The position numbers and the translations under genes are program-made. From an uncultured Saprospiraceae bacterium (lineage in GTDB: Bacteria > Bacteroidota > Bacteroidia > Chitinophagales > Saprospiraceae), in assembly GCA_937928405.1 (NCBI GenBank), contig CALFWZ010000066.1:186001-250000 (forward strand): a stretch of DNA of 64,000 nt, read 5' to 3'. Within the stretch, counting starts at the first letter, position 1. Every line of letters begins with the position of its first letter. Shown in pieces: positions 27,178-36,614 of this stretch. The notes beneath the pieces are model-generated. The model was not told the DNA's origin. It did not search any database and was given only the letters and a program-made list of their open reading frames with translations.

Positions 27178-28074
27178 TTATTTTGCTGATTGAATTAATT
27201 CTCCGATTACTTCAATCGTTTCTAATCTATTGTCAATATCAGGGCTTAAGTCTAACCAGATAAGTTCATTCACTTGATAAGTATTCATATAATAGGAGAT
27301 TTTGTCTTTAAATTCAGCGGTATCTCCTAGAATATTTGCTACGATGAATTCTTCTGAAGCATACTCAGATGCTTGCAATAAAGATTTGGCTTTTTCTTTT
27401 GTCTTTGCTCTAATTCCTGATATGGCTATGTTAACTTTTGGTTTTTCTTGATGATTTTTTTTAAAATCGTTTCGGTGTTTGGCCAATATATCAACATCAA
27501 GTTCTTGATAGCTTGTTTTATGAAAAAGAGACCTAGAAAAAGATGTTTTGTACGCTAATGATCTTTTAAGTCCATTCCATGACAATCCGAACGTCCAAAT
27601 TTGAGGAGGTATTACTTTAACAGGGGGAACAAAAACACCTTCACCGATTAGTTCATCTTCTTTTTCAAAAAAGTTTATTAGCTCTATAAATTTATCTATA
27701 AACTGGACATTTTGAAAAGCATCTTTAGATAAGTTAGTTAGGTATGAGGCTACTTTCTCATTAGCAGCAGCACCAGCAGCAAGTCCTAAATCAACTCTCC
27801 CAGGAAATAAAGCGTTCATCGTTCTAAAACTACAAGCAACACGATATGGAGAATGAAACCTCAATAAGGTTGCCGCACTTCCAACAGCAATGTCTTCTGT
27901 CATTCCAAGGATAACAGGAATGAGCGGTTCTGGACAGCCCCAATCAATGGTAGTGTAATGTTCTCCTAACCAAAACCTAGTACAACCAGCTTCATCAGCA
28001 TGTACTGCTAGTCTAATAATTTCCCTAACATCTTTTGATTTTCCTGTATCAAAACTAAGTAAGCCAATGTTCAT
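27178..28074 (-). CDS. luciferase-like (LLM) flavin oxidoreductase of the lanthipeptide cluster
   Basis: 298 residues of bacterial-luciferase fold: MNIGLLSFDTG at the first strand, HADEAGCTRFWLGEHYT, SAATLLRFHSPYRVACSFRT, FPGRVDLGLAAGAA, all usual LLM positions. It overlaps the adaptor gene by 4 nt (ATGA), so translation is coupled and it belongs to the operon. LLM enzymes use FMN or F420. In some lanthipeptide systems (for example the F420-linked reductase of lexapeptide) such an enzyme reduces dehydroalanine to D-alanine. A similar role here is inferred, not shown. Confidence 0.87.
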   Translation of the reverse strand: MNIGLLSFDTGKSKDVREIIRLAVHADEAGCTRFWLGEHYTTIDWGCPEPLIPVILGMTEDIAVGSAATLLRFHSPYRVACSFRTMNALFPGRVDLGLAAGAAANEKVASYLTNLSKDAFQNVQFIDKFIELINFFEKEDELIGEGVFVPPVKVIPPQIWTFGLSWNGLKRSLAYKTSFSRSLFHKTSYQELDVDILAKHRNDFKKNHQEKPKVNIAISGIRAKTKEKAKSLLQASEYASEEFIVANILGDTAEFKDKISYYMNTYQVNELIWLDLSPDIDNRLETIEVIGELIQSAK

Positions 28075-28766
28075 AAGTTTATAAATGTTAATATGGTTTC
28101 AAGTAAACTTTTTTCTGCAATAATTATTTTTCCATTTCCTTTTCCTATATGAATATTGGGTAAATCTTTTTCATCTATCTCAACGGTTATCCGAAAATAA
28201 GCCTCTGGGGAGATTTGATCTTTACTTAAGATGAAACCTTTTAATTGATCTATATCTCCATTAGCAAATCTAAGTATGCAACTTTGCTCTGGAAAAATAA
28301 AATCATAAAATTGGCTATTGACTTGACCTTCTATTTGTAATTTCCTTGGTTTATCCATCACCATCGTTCCAAAAACACTTGCCTCTCCTATAATCTGTCC
28401 ATTATTTAATTGATGTAGTCGGTTGAAACTTCCGTCTACAGGTGCCAGATAGTAGTTATATTTTAGGCTATCTATATTTTCTGTTATTAGAATAGTATCT
28501 CCTTTTTTGAAACTGGTTTTATTCTCAGAAACGATACTCTTCAAAATTTTTTCTTCGTTAGAGGTGCTAAAATCAATACTTTTTGAAGTGTTAATTACCT
28601 CAAACTGAAAAGGCACCACCACAGGATACGGTATGACAGCACTAATACTAAGAAGCAGCAAAAGAGTTAGTAAGATTAGGATATTCCCCGATCTTTCTAT
28701 CCATGAAGGAGTCCGTCCCATGACTTCTTGAACAGTTTCCGATATTAATTCATTATCTTGATTCAT
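28071..28766 (-). CDS. short HlyD-like membrane-fusion adaptor
   Basis: 231 residues. One transmembrane helix near the N-terminus (GNILILLTLLLLLSISAVIP) is followed by a periplasmic domain with a biotinyl-lipoyl-like segment (SFKKGDTILITEN, YYLAPVDGSFNRL) and strand-rich barrel. The long coiled coil of standard HlyD proteins is missing, so it cannot span far into the periplasm. Its start abuts the stop of the C39 ABC transporter with no gap. It probably joins that exporter to an outer-membrane component; no TolC-like gene is in the operon. Confidence 0.75.
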   Translation of the reverse strand: MNQDNELISETVQEVMGRTPSWIERSGNILILLTLLLLLSISAVIPYPVVVPFQFEVINTSKSIDFSTSNEEKILKSIVSENKTSFKKGDTILITENIDSLKYNYYLAPVDGSFNRLHQLNNGQIIGEASVFGTMVMDKPRKLQIEGQVNSQFYDFIFPEQSCILRFANGDIDQLKGFILSKDQISPEAYFRITVEIDEKDLPNIHIGKGNGKIIIAEKSLLETILTFINL

Positions 28767-30956
28767 TTAATTTCCAAGTTCTAATTGATTTTTAACAAGA
28801 TTAAAATAAGCTCCTTTTATTTCTACCAATTCTTCATGATTTCCTATTTCTTTAATTTCACCATTTTCAAGAACAATAATTTGATGTGCATTTTTCACCG
28901 TACTTAGTCTATGAGCAATTACAAATACGGTTTTGCCAGAAAAGAATCGATTTAAATTTTCTACTATAATTTTCTCATTTTCTGCATCTAAAGCACTAGT
29001 TGCCTCATCAAGAAATAAATAGGAAGGGTCATTATATAATGCTCTAGCGATTAATATTCTCTGTTTTTGACCAGTTGAAAGTCCAATACCCGCTGTTCCA
29101 ATTTTTGTATCAAACCTAAGTGGTAAGGTATCTATAAAACCTGCTATATTAGCTATTTGGGCTACATGATATAACTTGCCTAAATCAACATTTGTTTTAC
29201 CAACTGCGATATTGGCAGTTATGGTATCAGAGAATAAATACCCTTCTTGGAGGACAACGCCTATATTTTCTCTCCATAATTTGTGCGAAACTCTGTTTAA
29301 AGGAGTATCATTCAATAAAACGCCTCCTGACAATGGTTCATAAAACTTAAGTAGCAACTTCATCAACGTGGTTTTACCACTCCCACTATGTCCAACAATT
29401 GCCGTAATTTTATTTGCAGGAACTGTAAAATTGATGTTGTTTAAAATATTTTTCCCCCTTTTATTTCCAACATATTTAAAAGAAAGTGAGTTTATAACTA
29501 TATCACTATTCAAATTTATCTGATTAGCAGGTATGAAATTCTCCGTTTGTTCTTCTTCTTTGCTATGCACTTCGCCAACTCTTTCCATGCTTAATTTAGC
29601 ATCTTGAAAAAGGGTTAAAAAATTTAATAACTGGGAAATTGGTCCATTTAGTTGACCAGTAATGTATGATATAGAAAGCATCATACCTAATGTAAGATGT
29701 CCTTCTACTACTAATTTTGCAGATAAAAAAGTAATAAATATATTTTTTGCTTCATTTATTAGGGATGATCCTCCCATCTGCAATTGTTCTATTCGCAGTC
29801 CCAATAAATTGGTTTTAAACAATTTAATTTGTAAATATTCCCACTCCCACCTTTTTTTTATCTCTGCATTATTCAGTTTTATTTCTTGCATTCCATAAAT
29901 AAACTCAAGGCTCTTATCCTGATTATCACTCATTTGATTAAATCTTCTGTAATCAAACTCAGCTCTCTTCTTTAAAAATAAAAATATCCATAAAAAGTAC
30001 AATATACTTCCGATCAGAAAAATCAAAAATATTCCATAGTTGTAATAAGCTAGAACAACCCCAAATATTATTAAATTGAGTAAGCTAAATAAAATATTTA
30101 ATGTCCCGGTGGTAAGAAATGATTCGATTCTTTGGTGATCTGAAATTCGCTGAAGAAGATCCCCCGTCATTTTAGAATCAAAAAAGCTAATTGGGAGTTT
30201 TAGCAATTTTATAAAAAAATCTGAAAGAAGATTTATATTGATTCTACTACTTACATGCATTAAAATTACACCTCGCAATACCTCTATACTTATTCGACCT
30301 AAAAAGACAAAAATTTGTGCCATTAAGATTAAATAAATAAATTTAATGTTATTATTAGCAATACCAACATCTATTATACTTTGAGTTAGAAATGGTAATA
30401 TTAACTGAAATAAGCTACCTGCCAGTAAACCAATAAATATTTGAATTAATTGAGGTTTATGCTTTTTTAGATAAGGAATTAACGTTTTAAATGAGGTAGA
30501 GCTTTTATCTTCACTTGCTAAATCTGTATCATAAAATTTCTGCGTTGGTTCTAATATCAGTACGATACCTTCCTCCTTTCCTTGGGACCACCCCTTCAAA
30601 AAATCTTTAATTGAGTATTTTATTAAACCATGAGCTGGATCAGAAATATAAACTTTACCTTTTTTGATTTTGTATATTACCACAAAATGCTTGTTGTTCC
30701 AAAAGGCAATTACTGGAAACGGTTCTTCACTTTCTAGCTCGGAGAATTCTATTTTTAATCCTAATGATTTAAACCCAATTTCTTCAGCCGCTTCGCTTAT
30801 ACTCAATAAGGAAGTTCCTACTCTTGTTTGATGACTTATCGCTTTAAGGTAAGAAGGAGAAATACTTCTACCATAAAATTTTGCTATTATTCTCAAGCAA
30901 GTTGGACCACAGTCCATTTGATCTAGTTGAATATAATTTGGAAATTTTTCAAACAT
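28767..30956 (-). CDS. C39-peptidase ABC exporter (PCAT/LanT-type)
   Basis: 729 residues in three parts. The C39 peptidase (1-140) has catalytic Cys16 (QMDCGPTCL), His90 (NNKHFVVIY) and Asp106 (YISDPAHG). The transmembrane domain (about 165-450) has six helices. The ATPase has Walker A GHSGSGKTT, signature LSTGQKQR, Walker B YLFLDEATSALD and the switch His in IAHRLST. Such exporters cut leader peptides after double-Gly sites and export the core. Three precursors in this operon carry IAGG leader ends, an exact match to this need. All key residues are intact. Confidence 0.95.
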   Translation of the reverse strand: MFEKFPNYIQLDQMDCGPTCLRIIAKFYGRSISPSYLKAISHQTRVGTSLLSISEAAEEIGFKSLGLKIEFSELESEEPFPVIAFWNNKHFVVIYKIKKGKVYISDPAHGLIKYSIKDFLKGWSQGKEEGIVLILEPTQKFYDTDLASEDKSSTSFKTLIPYLKKHKPQLIQIFIGLLAGSLFQLILPFLTQSIIDVGIANNNIKFIYLILMAQIFVFLGRISIEVLRGVILMHVSSRININLLSDFFIKLLKLPISFFDSKMTGDLLQRISDHQRIESFLTTGTLNILFSLLNLIIFGVVLAYYNYGIFLIFLIGSILYFLWIFLFLKKRAEFDYRRFNQMSDNQDKSLEFIYGMQEIKLNNAEIKKRWEWEYLQIKLFKTNLLGLRIEQLQMGGSSLINEAKNIFITFLSAKLVVEGHLTLGMMLSISYITGQLNGPISQLLNFLTLFQDAKLSMERVGEVHSKEEEQTENFIPANQINLNSDIVINSLSFKYVGNKRGKNILNNINFTVPANKITAIVGHSGSGKTTLMKLLLKFYEPLSGGVLLNDTPLNRVSHKLWRENIGVVLQEGYLFSDTITANIAVGKTNVDLGKLYHVAQIANIAGFIDTLPLRFDTKIGTAGIGLSTGQKQRILIARALYNDPSYLFLDEATSALDAENEKIIVENLNRFFSGKTVFVIAHRLSTVKNAHQIIVLENGEIKEIGNHEELVEIKGAYFNLVKNQLELGN

Positions 30957-31005
30957 TAAACTTCATTTAAATTCCAGCGTAGAGATAAAATTATTTCTTT
31001 ATTGT

Positions 31006-34000
31006 TTATTTTGATAGTAATATATCGTTTTCTTTTCTTTTTAATTGTGTAATATAATACTTATAGAGGTAATCATATAAAATCAGTTCATGTTTTCTTT
31101 GGTTGGATGTAAATAATCTATTAAGATGCATGTGAATAATACTTGCTAAGTAAGCGCTCGTATTTAGCGTAAACAATCCAAGTTCTTTCTTCTCATATAT
31201 TGAACTCGCTAACTTGCCAGCAGCATCTTTGTAAAATTTTATCAATGGATCGTCCTTTCGAGTTGCTATAAACTGAGCAATTTCTTTTTTATCCCCTTCA
31301 TATCCTTTACTGATACTTCGATTAGCATTAGAATTTATACCAAACTCTTTGTAATATGATTCTTTCAAATGTTTAAATAAACCTAGTTTATCTTTCAAAC
31401 TAATATTAAATTCGTTTAAAATGGTGTCAATAATTAATAGGCTTAACAGCCAGGAAGTTTTATATTCAGTTCCAGCAATGATGGAAAGAATTCCCATACT
31501 ATCATTGTGAAAAAAGGTTTCAGATTCTTCAATTGTATTACTTCCATATCGCTCAATCTCTCTAGAATAAGTATCAATCTGAATTTTCCAAATATTTTTA
31601 TTTTTTATAAAAGGATCTACCGCTTTATTAAAAAGGACATTTAATTCATTAATATATTTAACATCGTTTAAATAGACTCTAAATCGAATATGGTCATGCG
31701 GATCATTATATCTTATAAAAAAGAATTTACTTATAATATTTTTTTCTAAAAGAATTTTCACTAATGGTTGAATAGCTTCCGTTAGAATTAAATTGGAAGA
31801 TTTTGAGCTGCAATAAATTTTGTAGTAAGACCAATTACTAATTGGAAAAAATCGTTTTTCTGATGAGATTTCTCTTTCTGAGAAATATATCTTTTGATAA
31901 ACAGGTTCTTTTTTTATCAGCGAACAAATAAACTGGTTCAAATAAGCATTATTGTTTAGATCTCTGACAATTTCTGTTTGCTTGTTAATTAGACTTTCCT
32001 TTAAGGTTATATTTCCAGCATTCTTAATACTTGAGATAAATGTATTCACACTGAGCGTTGAATTTAAATCAATTAACATTTCATAGTCATCCTTAATTAA
32101 ATAAAATTTATCCGGAATTTTATATAATTCTTTGAATTTTTTTAATTCCTTTTGTGAATAATTATTAATCAAAGATCTGTAATCTTCTTTTAATAATTGC
32201 CATCTAGCTCTCTGAAGTATTACGTTTTTATATTCTACTCTTGGTAAAAACATCATTTGATTTCCTAAATTTCCATAATTAAATGTTATCCAATATATAA
32301 AGTCTTGTGTTTGTAAATCACACAGAAATTTATAAACAGGTTGCGTATAAAAATTATAATTATGTGCGGAGGAAAGTTGCGGAATAATTTGTTTTCCTAA
32401 TTTTTTAGATCTAATGATAATCTTACCTCCCCTCACACTTACCAAAATATCACTTACCGGAATTTGGATATTATCGGTTTTAGAGGGGGATAGTAAAAAA
32501 GGTATTTCATAACCTCGAATATTTGGCCTAGATAAAATATTTCCAACTCGATTTGAAGGAAGATGAAGCACTTCGGCGAATATCACATCATTAATACGTT
32601 GCTCAGCATTAGCGATATCTATTAGTGTCTCACGAATATCTTTGCTAATAAAACCAAATCGTCCTAATAATTTTGTAGCACTCGAATTACCAACAGTTTC
32701 CAATAAAATTTTATCCCCACAAATTCTAAAAATAACGGAGAAGGAGGGAGGTAAGTTTTCCCAATTTGATTTTAGGTGGGCAAAATCTTTTTTATGAAAT
32801 TTTATGACCCCTTCCTTTTCTGATTGAATTAATTTCCCTAACAAAACTCTATTTAAACCGTCCCATTTAGTAGTTTGAATCTCTTGTCGGGAGCTATCTA
32901 TTATTCTGACATTTTTGGTTAAATCATTGTCATCCTTACTCGCTCCAAATCCAATACCGATATCGTCATCAATCACCTCAAGTAAAGGAACCTCTTCATT
33001 TTCATACTTATCAATAAAGTTTTCTTTGAATGTTTTAAATTGTTCTGACGGAATAAATGTTGACATTTTAGATAATAAATCAATCGTTTCAAATATTTGA
33101 AATTTAATGGAATCATTTATACCACCACTTATATTTAAATCAGCAGAATCCAAATGTAATATTTTGTTTTCAGCTATTTCTTCTATTACTTTTCTACAAT
33201 TGTTATATATATCCTTATATAAATCAACATGACCAGCATCCTTTTCATTAACCGCTAACAATTGTCTATTTAAAATTTTTAATTGGGAAAATATCTGGTT
33301 CAAACTCACACTATCAATCGTCTCATTTATTCTCTCCAATACAATGATAATATCATCTAAAACATTATAGCTTAATAAGGAAGGAGTAAGCTCGCTGACA
33401 AGGATTTGGGAATCAATTAACTCTTTAATATAAGCTTTTGCTTCTTCTTCTGAAATATCATCATCTATTAGGGATGATATGACATCTTGGAAAAGAACAC
33501 CATCTTGACAAAATTCTAATATTTCATCTAAATAATCATTTCTTCCGATAGAATTGATCTGATGGAATCTAGTACCCTGCCTTGTTTCATATTCTATATA
33601 TCTAAATTCATCTTGAAAAGAATAAATACTATTATTAGAATAATATTTTAGGTTTTCATACACCGCTGGATTTTGTTCTAATTTTTGAATTAATTCACAT
33701 AAAAAGAACATATCATACCTAGCATGTTTTGTTTTCTTTTCCTTATCAATCTGAATTGAAGTTTCCTCTTTTGTCCACCCTACCGTTCCAATACTTGCAA
33801 ATAATCCAAAAGGGGTAGATCTCGTACACATTCTTATATAGTATTTATATAAGGCATACATTAGTTTTCTTCTTTTTTTATCATCCTTCTCTCCATTGGT
33901 CAGAAACTTTTGTAAAGATTCAAATAAAGAGGGAGAAGCTAAATATAGTGCTTCCTGGTGCTTAGGCTGGCTGAAAAAAGTTAAAATACTTTTTTCATCT

Positions 34001-34077
34001 AAGTTAGTAATATTACTTACGGGCGAATTTGGAGTTCTCATGATAATTTTATCATGCAAATAGTACAGATCTCTCAT
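31006..34077 (-). CDS. lanB: class I lantibiotic dehydratase LanB
   Basis: 1023 residues, full length. The N-terminal glutamylation part has YYIRMCTRSTPFGLFAS, equivalent to the family's R-T-PFGLF motif, and RARWQL near residue 625. The C-terminal elimination part (SpaB_C-like) has WSYYKIYCSS, FFIRYNDPHDHIRFRVYL and DTYSREIERYG. LanB uses glutamyl-tRNA to activate Ser/Thr side chains in the precursor and then eliminates glutamate to make dehydroamino acids. Both halves are in one chain, unlike split LanB systems known from some Bacteroidota. It lies between lanC and the exporter in the operon. Confidence 0.95.
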   Translation of the reverse strand: MRDLYYLHDKIIMRTPNSPVSNITNLDEKSILTFFSQPKHQEALYLASPSLFESLQKFLTNGEKDDKKRRKLMYALYKYYIRMCTRSTPFGLFASIGTVGWTKEETSIQIDKEKKTKHARYDMFFLCELIQKLEQNPAVYENLKYYSNNSIYSFQDEFRYIEYETRQGTRFHQINSIGRNDYLDEILEFCQDGVLFQDVISSLIDDDISEEEAKAYIKELIDSQILVSELTPSLLSYNVLDDIIIVLERINETIDSVSLNQIFSQLKILNRQLLAVNEKDAGHVDLYKDIYNNCRKVIEEIAENKILHLDSADLNISGGINDSIKFQIFETIDLLSKMSTFIPSEQFKTFKENFIDKYENEEVPLLEVIDDDIGIGFGASKDDNDLTKNVRIIDSSRQEIQTTKWDGLNRVLLGKLIQSEKEGVIKFHKKDFAHLKSNWENLPPSFSVIFRICGDKILLETVGNSSATKLLGRFGFISKDIRETLIDIANAEQRINDVIFAEVLHLPSNRVGNILSRPNIRGYEIPFLLSPSKTDNIQIPVSDILVSVRGGKIIIRSKKLGKQIIPQLSSAHNYNFYTQPVYKFLCDLQTQDFIYWITFNYGNLGNQMMFLPRVEYKNVILQRARWQLLKEDYRSLINNYSQKELKKFKELYKIPDKFYLIKDDYEMLIDLNSTLSVNTFISSIKNAGNITLKESLINKQTEIVRDLNNNAYLNQFICSLIKKEPVYQKIYFSEREISSEKRFFPISNWSYYKIYCSSKSSNLILTEAIQPLVKILLEKNIISKFFFIRYNDPHDHIRFRVYLNDVKYINELNVLFNKAVDPFIKNKNIWKIQIDTYSREIERYGSNTIEESETFFHNDSMGILSIIAGTEYKTSWLLSLLIIDTILNEFNISLKDKLGLFKHLKESYYKEFGINSNANRSISKGYEGDKKEIAQFIATRKDDPLIKFYKDAAGKLASSIYEKKELGLFTLNTSAYLASIIHMHLNRLFTSNQRKHELILYDYLYKYYITQLKRKENDILLSK

Positions 34078-34140
34078 TTATTAAATTTGATTCATTTTCA
34101 ATAAGGTTTATCTCTTTACTGCTTTGTTTGTAAGCTAAAA

Positions 34141-35310
34141 TCAAAGTAACAAAGTTTTACTCCAATTCAATGGTTTTTTGTGTAAATATGTTTCTAATGT
34201 TAAACCAACACCTAATAAACCTTCTAATATTCCACACTCTTTACCTAAATAAAATTTATTGTCTAAATCCTTTTCTAAAAGAATTTGTGTATGCGCTATC
34301 CATTTATTATAGGCTTTGAGATATGGTTCATATTCTGAAAGTTCATATAGTGTTAAATAGAATTGAGCTACCCCTGACGCTCCATGACAAAAATGGGAAT
34401 CATGGACTACCAGATTGCCCTCAATCTCAGTTCGGGCTGCTAGTGCCTTCTGTATTTTTTTTAGCTTACTTTCCCACCCTTTATTTTTAATGATTTTGCA
34501 ACCTCTGTGTAATGCTAATGCCACTCCTAAATCTCCGTAACACCATGCTAACATATTTGATCTTTCTTTTTCTAGTGTTTTACTGTCAACAGAAAGTGGG
34601 AAATAGGACAATACTTCTTTTTTCTTTGGTGGACTGTAAAAATTAAGCATATAATTTATACTCTCAGAAATCATTAGCTCTATATTTTCATTTTTATATC
34701 CATTTTCATAAATACTAATTAGGATGCATACCAGCCCACTTAAACCATGAGCTAAGCTAAAATCAAATGCTTTACCTTTTCTTGGACCAAAGGTTGTCAA
34801 TATCCTATATCCAAGATCATCTTTTACCAGCTTATCATTAAAGATGGACAAAATTTCATTCAGAAAATATTCTATTCTTGGATTTGGAAGTCTTGTACTA
34901 AAATAATAGGCAATTCCAAAGGCTTGGTGTAAGTAGTCTGTTTCTCCTTCCTTCAAATATTTGATAGCAGCATCGAATAAATAATTATCAATAGACTCGA
35001 AGTCAGCATCCATATCAAACTCCATTAATTTATTGTTATTTAAATGGCTAACCATGTAGGCAAAACCTGCTGCCCCAACAGAAAATGAAGCACCACTAAT
35101 CCTTGGTTTGTAACTACCAAACTGATCAAAGATATATTCGATATCTTCTACTGCCTTCTCTAAATATTTTTCATCTTTTGTTATCTGGTATAAGTAGGCA
35201 TAATAGATAGCCCTTCCAGATTTTCCTCCAAATAAGGTATCATCTGGAGAAGTTGAATTTTCTATAATCTGTCTTATTTTCTTACACGAAGTCTTTATTT
35301 TATTTTTCAT
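34141..35310 (-). CDS. lanC: lanthionine cyclase LanC
   Basis: 389 residues of repeated LanC-type helices. Zinc ligands are Cys257 (AWCYGDLGV), Cys308 and His309 (HFCHGASGV); the conserved HGLSG is at 188. It catalyses thioether ring formation by adding Cys thiols to dehydroalanine/dehydrobutyrine made by LanB. It starts about 290 nt after the last precursor gene, with a long palindromic repeat in between that may lower read-through so that precursors are made in excess. Confidence 0.95.
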   Translation of the reverse strand: MKNKIKTSCKKIRQIIENSTSPDDTLFGGKSGRAIYYAYLYQITKDEKYLEKAVEDIEYIFDQFGSYKPRISGASFSVGAAGFAYMVSHLNNNKLMEFDMDADFESIDNYLFDAAIKYLKEGETDYLHQAFGIAYYFSTRLPNPRIEYFLNEILSIFNDKLVKDDLGYRILTTFGPRKGKAFDFSLAHGLSGLVCILISIYENGYKNENIELMISESINYMLNFYSPPKKKEVLSYFPLSVDSKTLEKERSNMLAWCYGDLGVALALHRGCKIIKNKGWESKLKKIQKALAARTEIEGNLVVHDSHFCHGASGVAQFYLTLYELSEYEPYLKAYNKWIAHTQILLEKDLDNKFYLGKECGILEGLLGVGLTLETYLHKKPLNWSKTLLL

Positions 35311-35370
35311 CCTTTTCTTTATAAATGGTACGTTAATTTTCCAAAGTAGCTTATCTTTATAATTTATTGA

Positions 35371-35468
35371 GCTTGTTGGCCAGTTAGCTATTGGCTAGTT
35401 AGCTTCCATCTAATGCACTTTATGAAAGATGGAAGCCAACTAGCTAACCAGCAAACTAGCCAACAAGC
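35371..35468. repeat. 98-bp near-palindrome between precursor genes and lanC, copy 2 of CTAGTTAGC repeat
   Basis: The left arm begins GCTTGTTGGCCAGTTAGC and the right arm ends GCAAACTAGCCAACAAGC; about 41 bases on each side pair with few mismatches around a 15-nt centre. The arms are built from TTGGC, TAGTTAGC and TAGCTA words shared with the 20.6 kb copy. As mRNA it would fold into a very stable hairpin just before lanC. Confidence 0.8.
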
Positions 35469-35603
35469 AATTTTTTCAATCACTTTGTCTCAAAATCAAA
35501 AATTACCGAACTATTGTTTATAAATTAATTTAAATTGTATTTCTTCCAATCGAATCTCCTTACATCTCCCTCAAACAAACTCAATGTATAACTAGCTGTT
35601 TTT

Positions 35604-35801
35604 CTATATTCCCATTATTACGCCCTTTGGAGGACACGTAATAGTTGGAGGACAAGAACCACCCGTACAACAACAAGTCGCATCTGCTCTCTTGGTAAAA
35701 CCTCCTGCTCCTCCTGCAATTCTATCTAAAGCTGTATCTTCTAATTTTGAAATTGCTTTTTTTTCTAAAAACAAATTCTTGTTTATTTTAATCTTCTTCA
35801 T
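35604..35801 (-). CDS. lanthipeptide precursor A (65 aa)
   Basis: The leader starts MKKIKINKNLFLEKKAISKL and ends DRIAGG (Gly30-Gly31), the Bacteroidota class I leader pattern recognised by LanB and cut by C39 peptidases. The core of 34 residues (AGGFTKRADATCCCTGG, then SCPPTITCPPKGVIMGI) has five Cys, three adjacent, and several Ser/Thr to form lanthionines. Its core differs from precursors B and C although the leader is close. Prolines next to Cys suggest small, rigid rings. Confidence 0.92.
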   Translation of the reverse strand: MKKIKINKNLFLEKKAISKLEDTALDRIAGGAGGFTKRADATCCCTGGSCPPTITCPPKGVIMGI

Positions 35802-35910
35802 AAAAAATAATTTAAGGTTAAAAAATAATGAATTATCTCGCAGCGAGCTAAACTCAAAAGCTACTTTTCCAACGCAAGCACCGGAAAAGTAACTTAATCA
35901 ATAGAGGTCC

Positions 35911-36099
35911 TTAAATTCGTACTATTACTATGTCACTAGGACAAGTAAACGTTTTGCAATTCGAACAACGACAAGTGTAAGTTCTAGGGCAGCTACTTGA
36001 ACCACCACCACCTGCGATACTGTCTAGGGCAGCATCATCTAATCTTGAAATTGCTTTTTTCGCTAAAAACAATTTCTTTTTCATCTTAATCTTTTTCAT
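35911..36099 (-). CDS. lanthipeptide precursor B (62 aa)
   Basis: The leader (MKKIKMKKKLFLAKKAISRL, DDAALDSIAGG) ends in a GG site at residue 31. The core is GGSSSCPRTYTCRCSNC then KTFTCPSDIVIVRI, with five Cys and nine Ser/Thr. It is the same length as precursor C and differs from it at a few core positions (R/N, N/D, KT/AS, S/K, V/I). Expected product is a multi-ring lanthipeptide after LanB, LanC and the C39 exporter act. Confidence 0.93.
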   Translation of the reverse strand: MKKIKMKKKLFLAKKAISRLDDAALDSIAGGGGSSSCPRTYTCRCSNCKTFTCPSDIVIVRI

Positions 36100-36140
36100 A
36101 AAAAAAAATTTAAAGGTTAAAAAATAATAAATAGAGGTCC

Positions 36141-36329
36141 TTAAATTCGTATTATTACTATGTCTTTAGGACAGGTAAACGATGCGCAATCCGAACAATT
36201 ACAAGTGTAAGTTCTAGGGCAGCTACTTGAACCACCACCACCTGCGATACTGTCTAGAGCAGCATCATCTAATCTTGAAATTGCTTTTTTTTCTAAAAAC
36301 AACTTCTTTTTCATTTTAATCTTTTTCAT
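36141..36329 (-). CDS. lanthipeptide precursor C (62 aa)
   Basis: Nearly the same leader as precursor B (one Ala/Glu change) with the GG site at 30-31. Core GGSSSCPRTYTCNCSDC then ASFTCPKDIVIIRI keeps all five Cys at the same positions as B. The B/C pair could act as a two-component product or be a recent duplication under diversifying change. Confidence 0.93.
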   Translation of the reverse strand: MKKIKMKKKLFLEKKAISRLDDAALDSIAGGGGSSSCPRTYTCNCSDCASFTCPKDIVIIRI

Positions 36330-36614
36330 AAAAAAAAATTTAAAGGTTAAAAAATAATGAATTATCTCGCAACGAGCTAAACTCGAAAATTATTTTTCCG
36401 TCGCAAGTTTTGAGAAAAATTCAAAGGGTTAAAAAATAATCTTTATTATTATTTAGCACCTTCAAGTGCTGTCATAAAGTTTCAGCCATTAAAACGATAA
36501 CAAATCCTTTTGAAATATTAATTAATTTTCTCTACCAACGTTTTCTTAGAAAAAACGCGCTCTTAAACCCCAATACTTTTTTGTCTATAATAGTAACAAC
36601 AATCATTATGCACG

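Larger units (their letters stand above)
35901..36360. repeat. tandem 230-bp duplication carrying precursors B and C
   Basis: ATAGAGGTCCTTAAATTCGT begins at 35901 and again at 36131. The two units are nearly the same in leader code and untranslated parts and differ mainly in the core code. A third, partial match to the untranslated part (AATTATCTCGCAGCGAGC) lies at 35830 next to precursor A. Confidence 0.85.

Noticed and set aside
36141-36329. Microcin or bacteriocin without modification as alternative for the 62-aa peptides
   Set aside because: Adjacent LanB and LanC, Ser/Thr/Cys-rich cores and class I leaders make lanthipeptide precursors far more likely.
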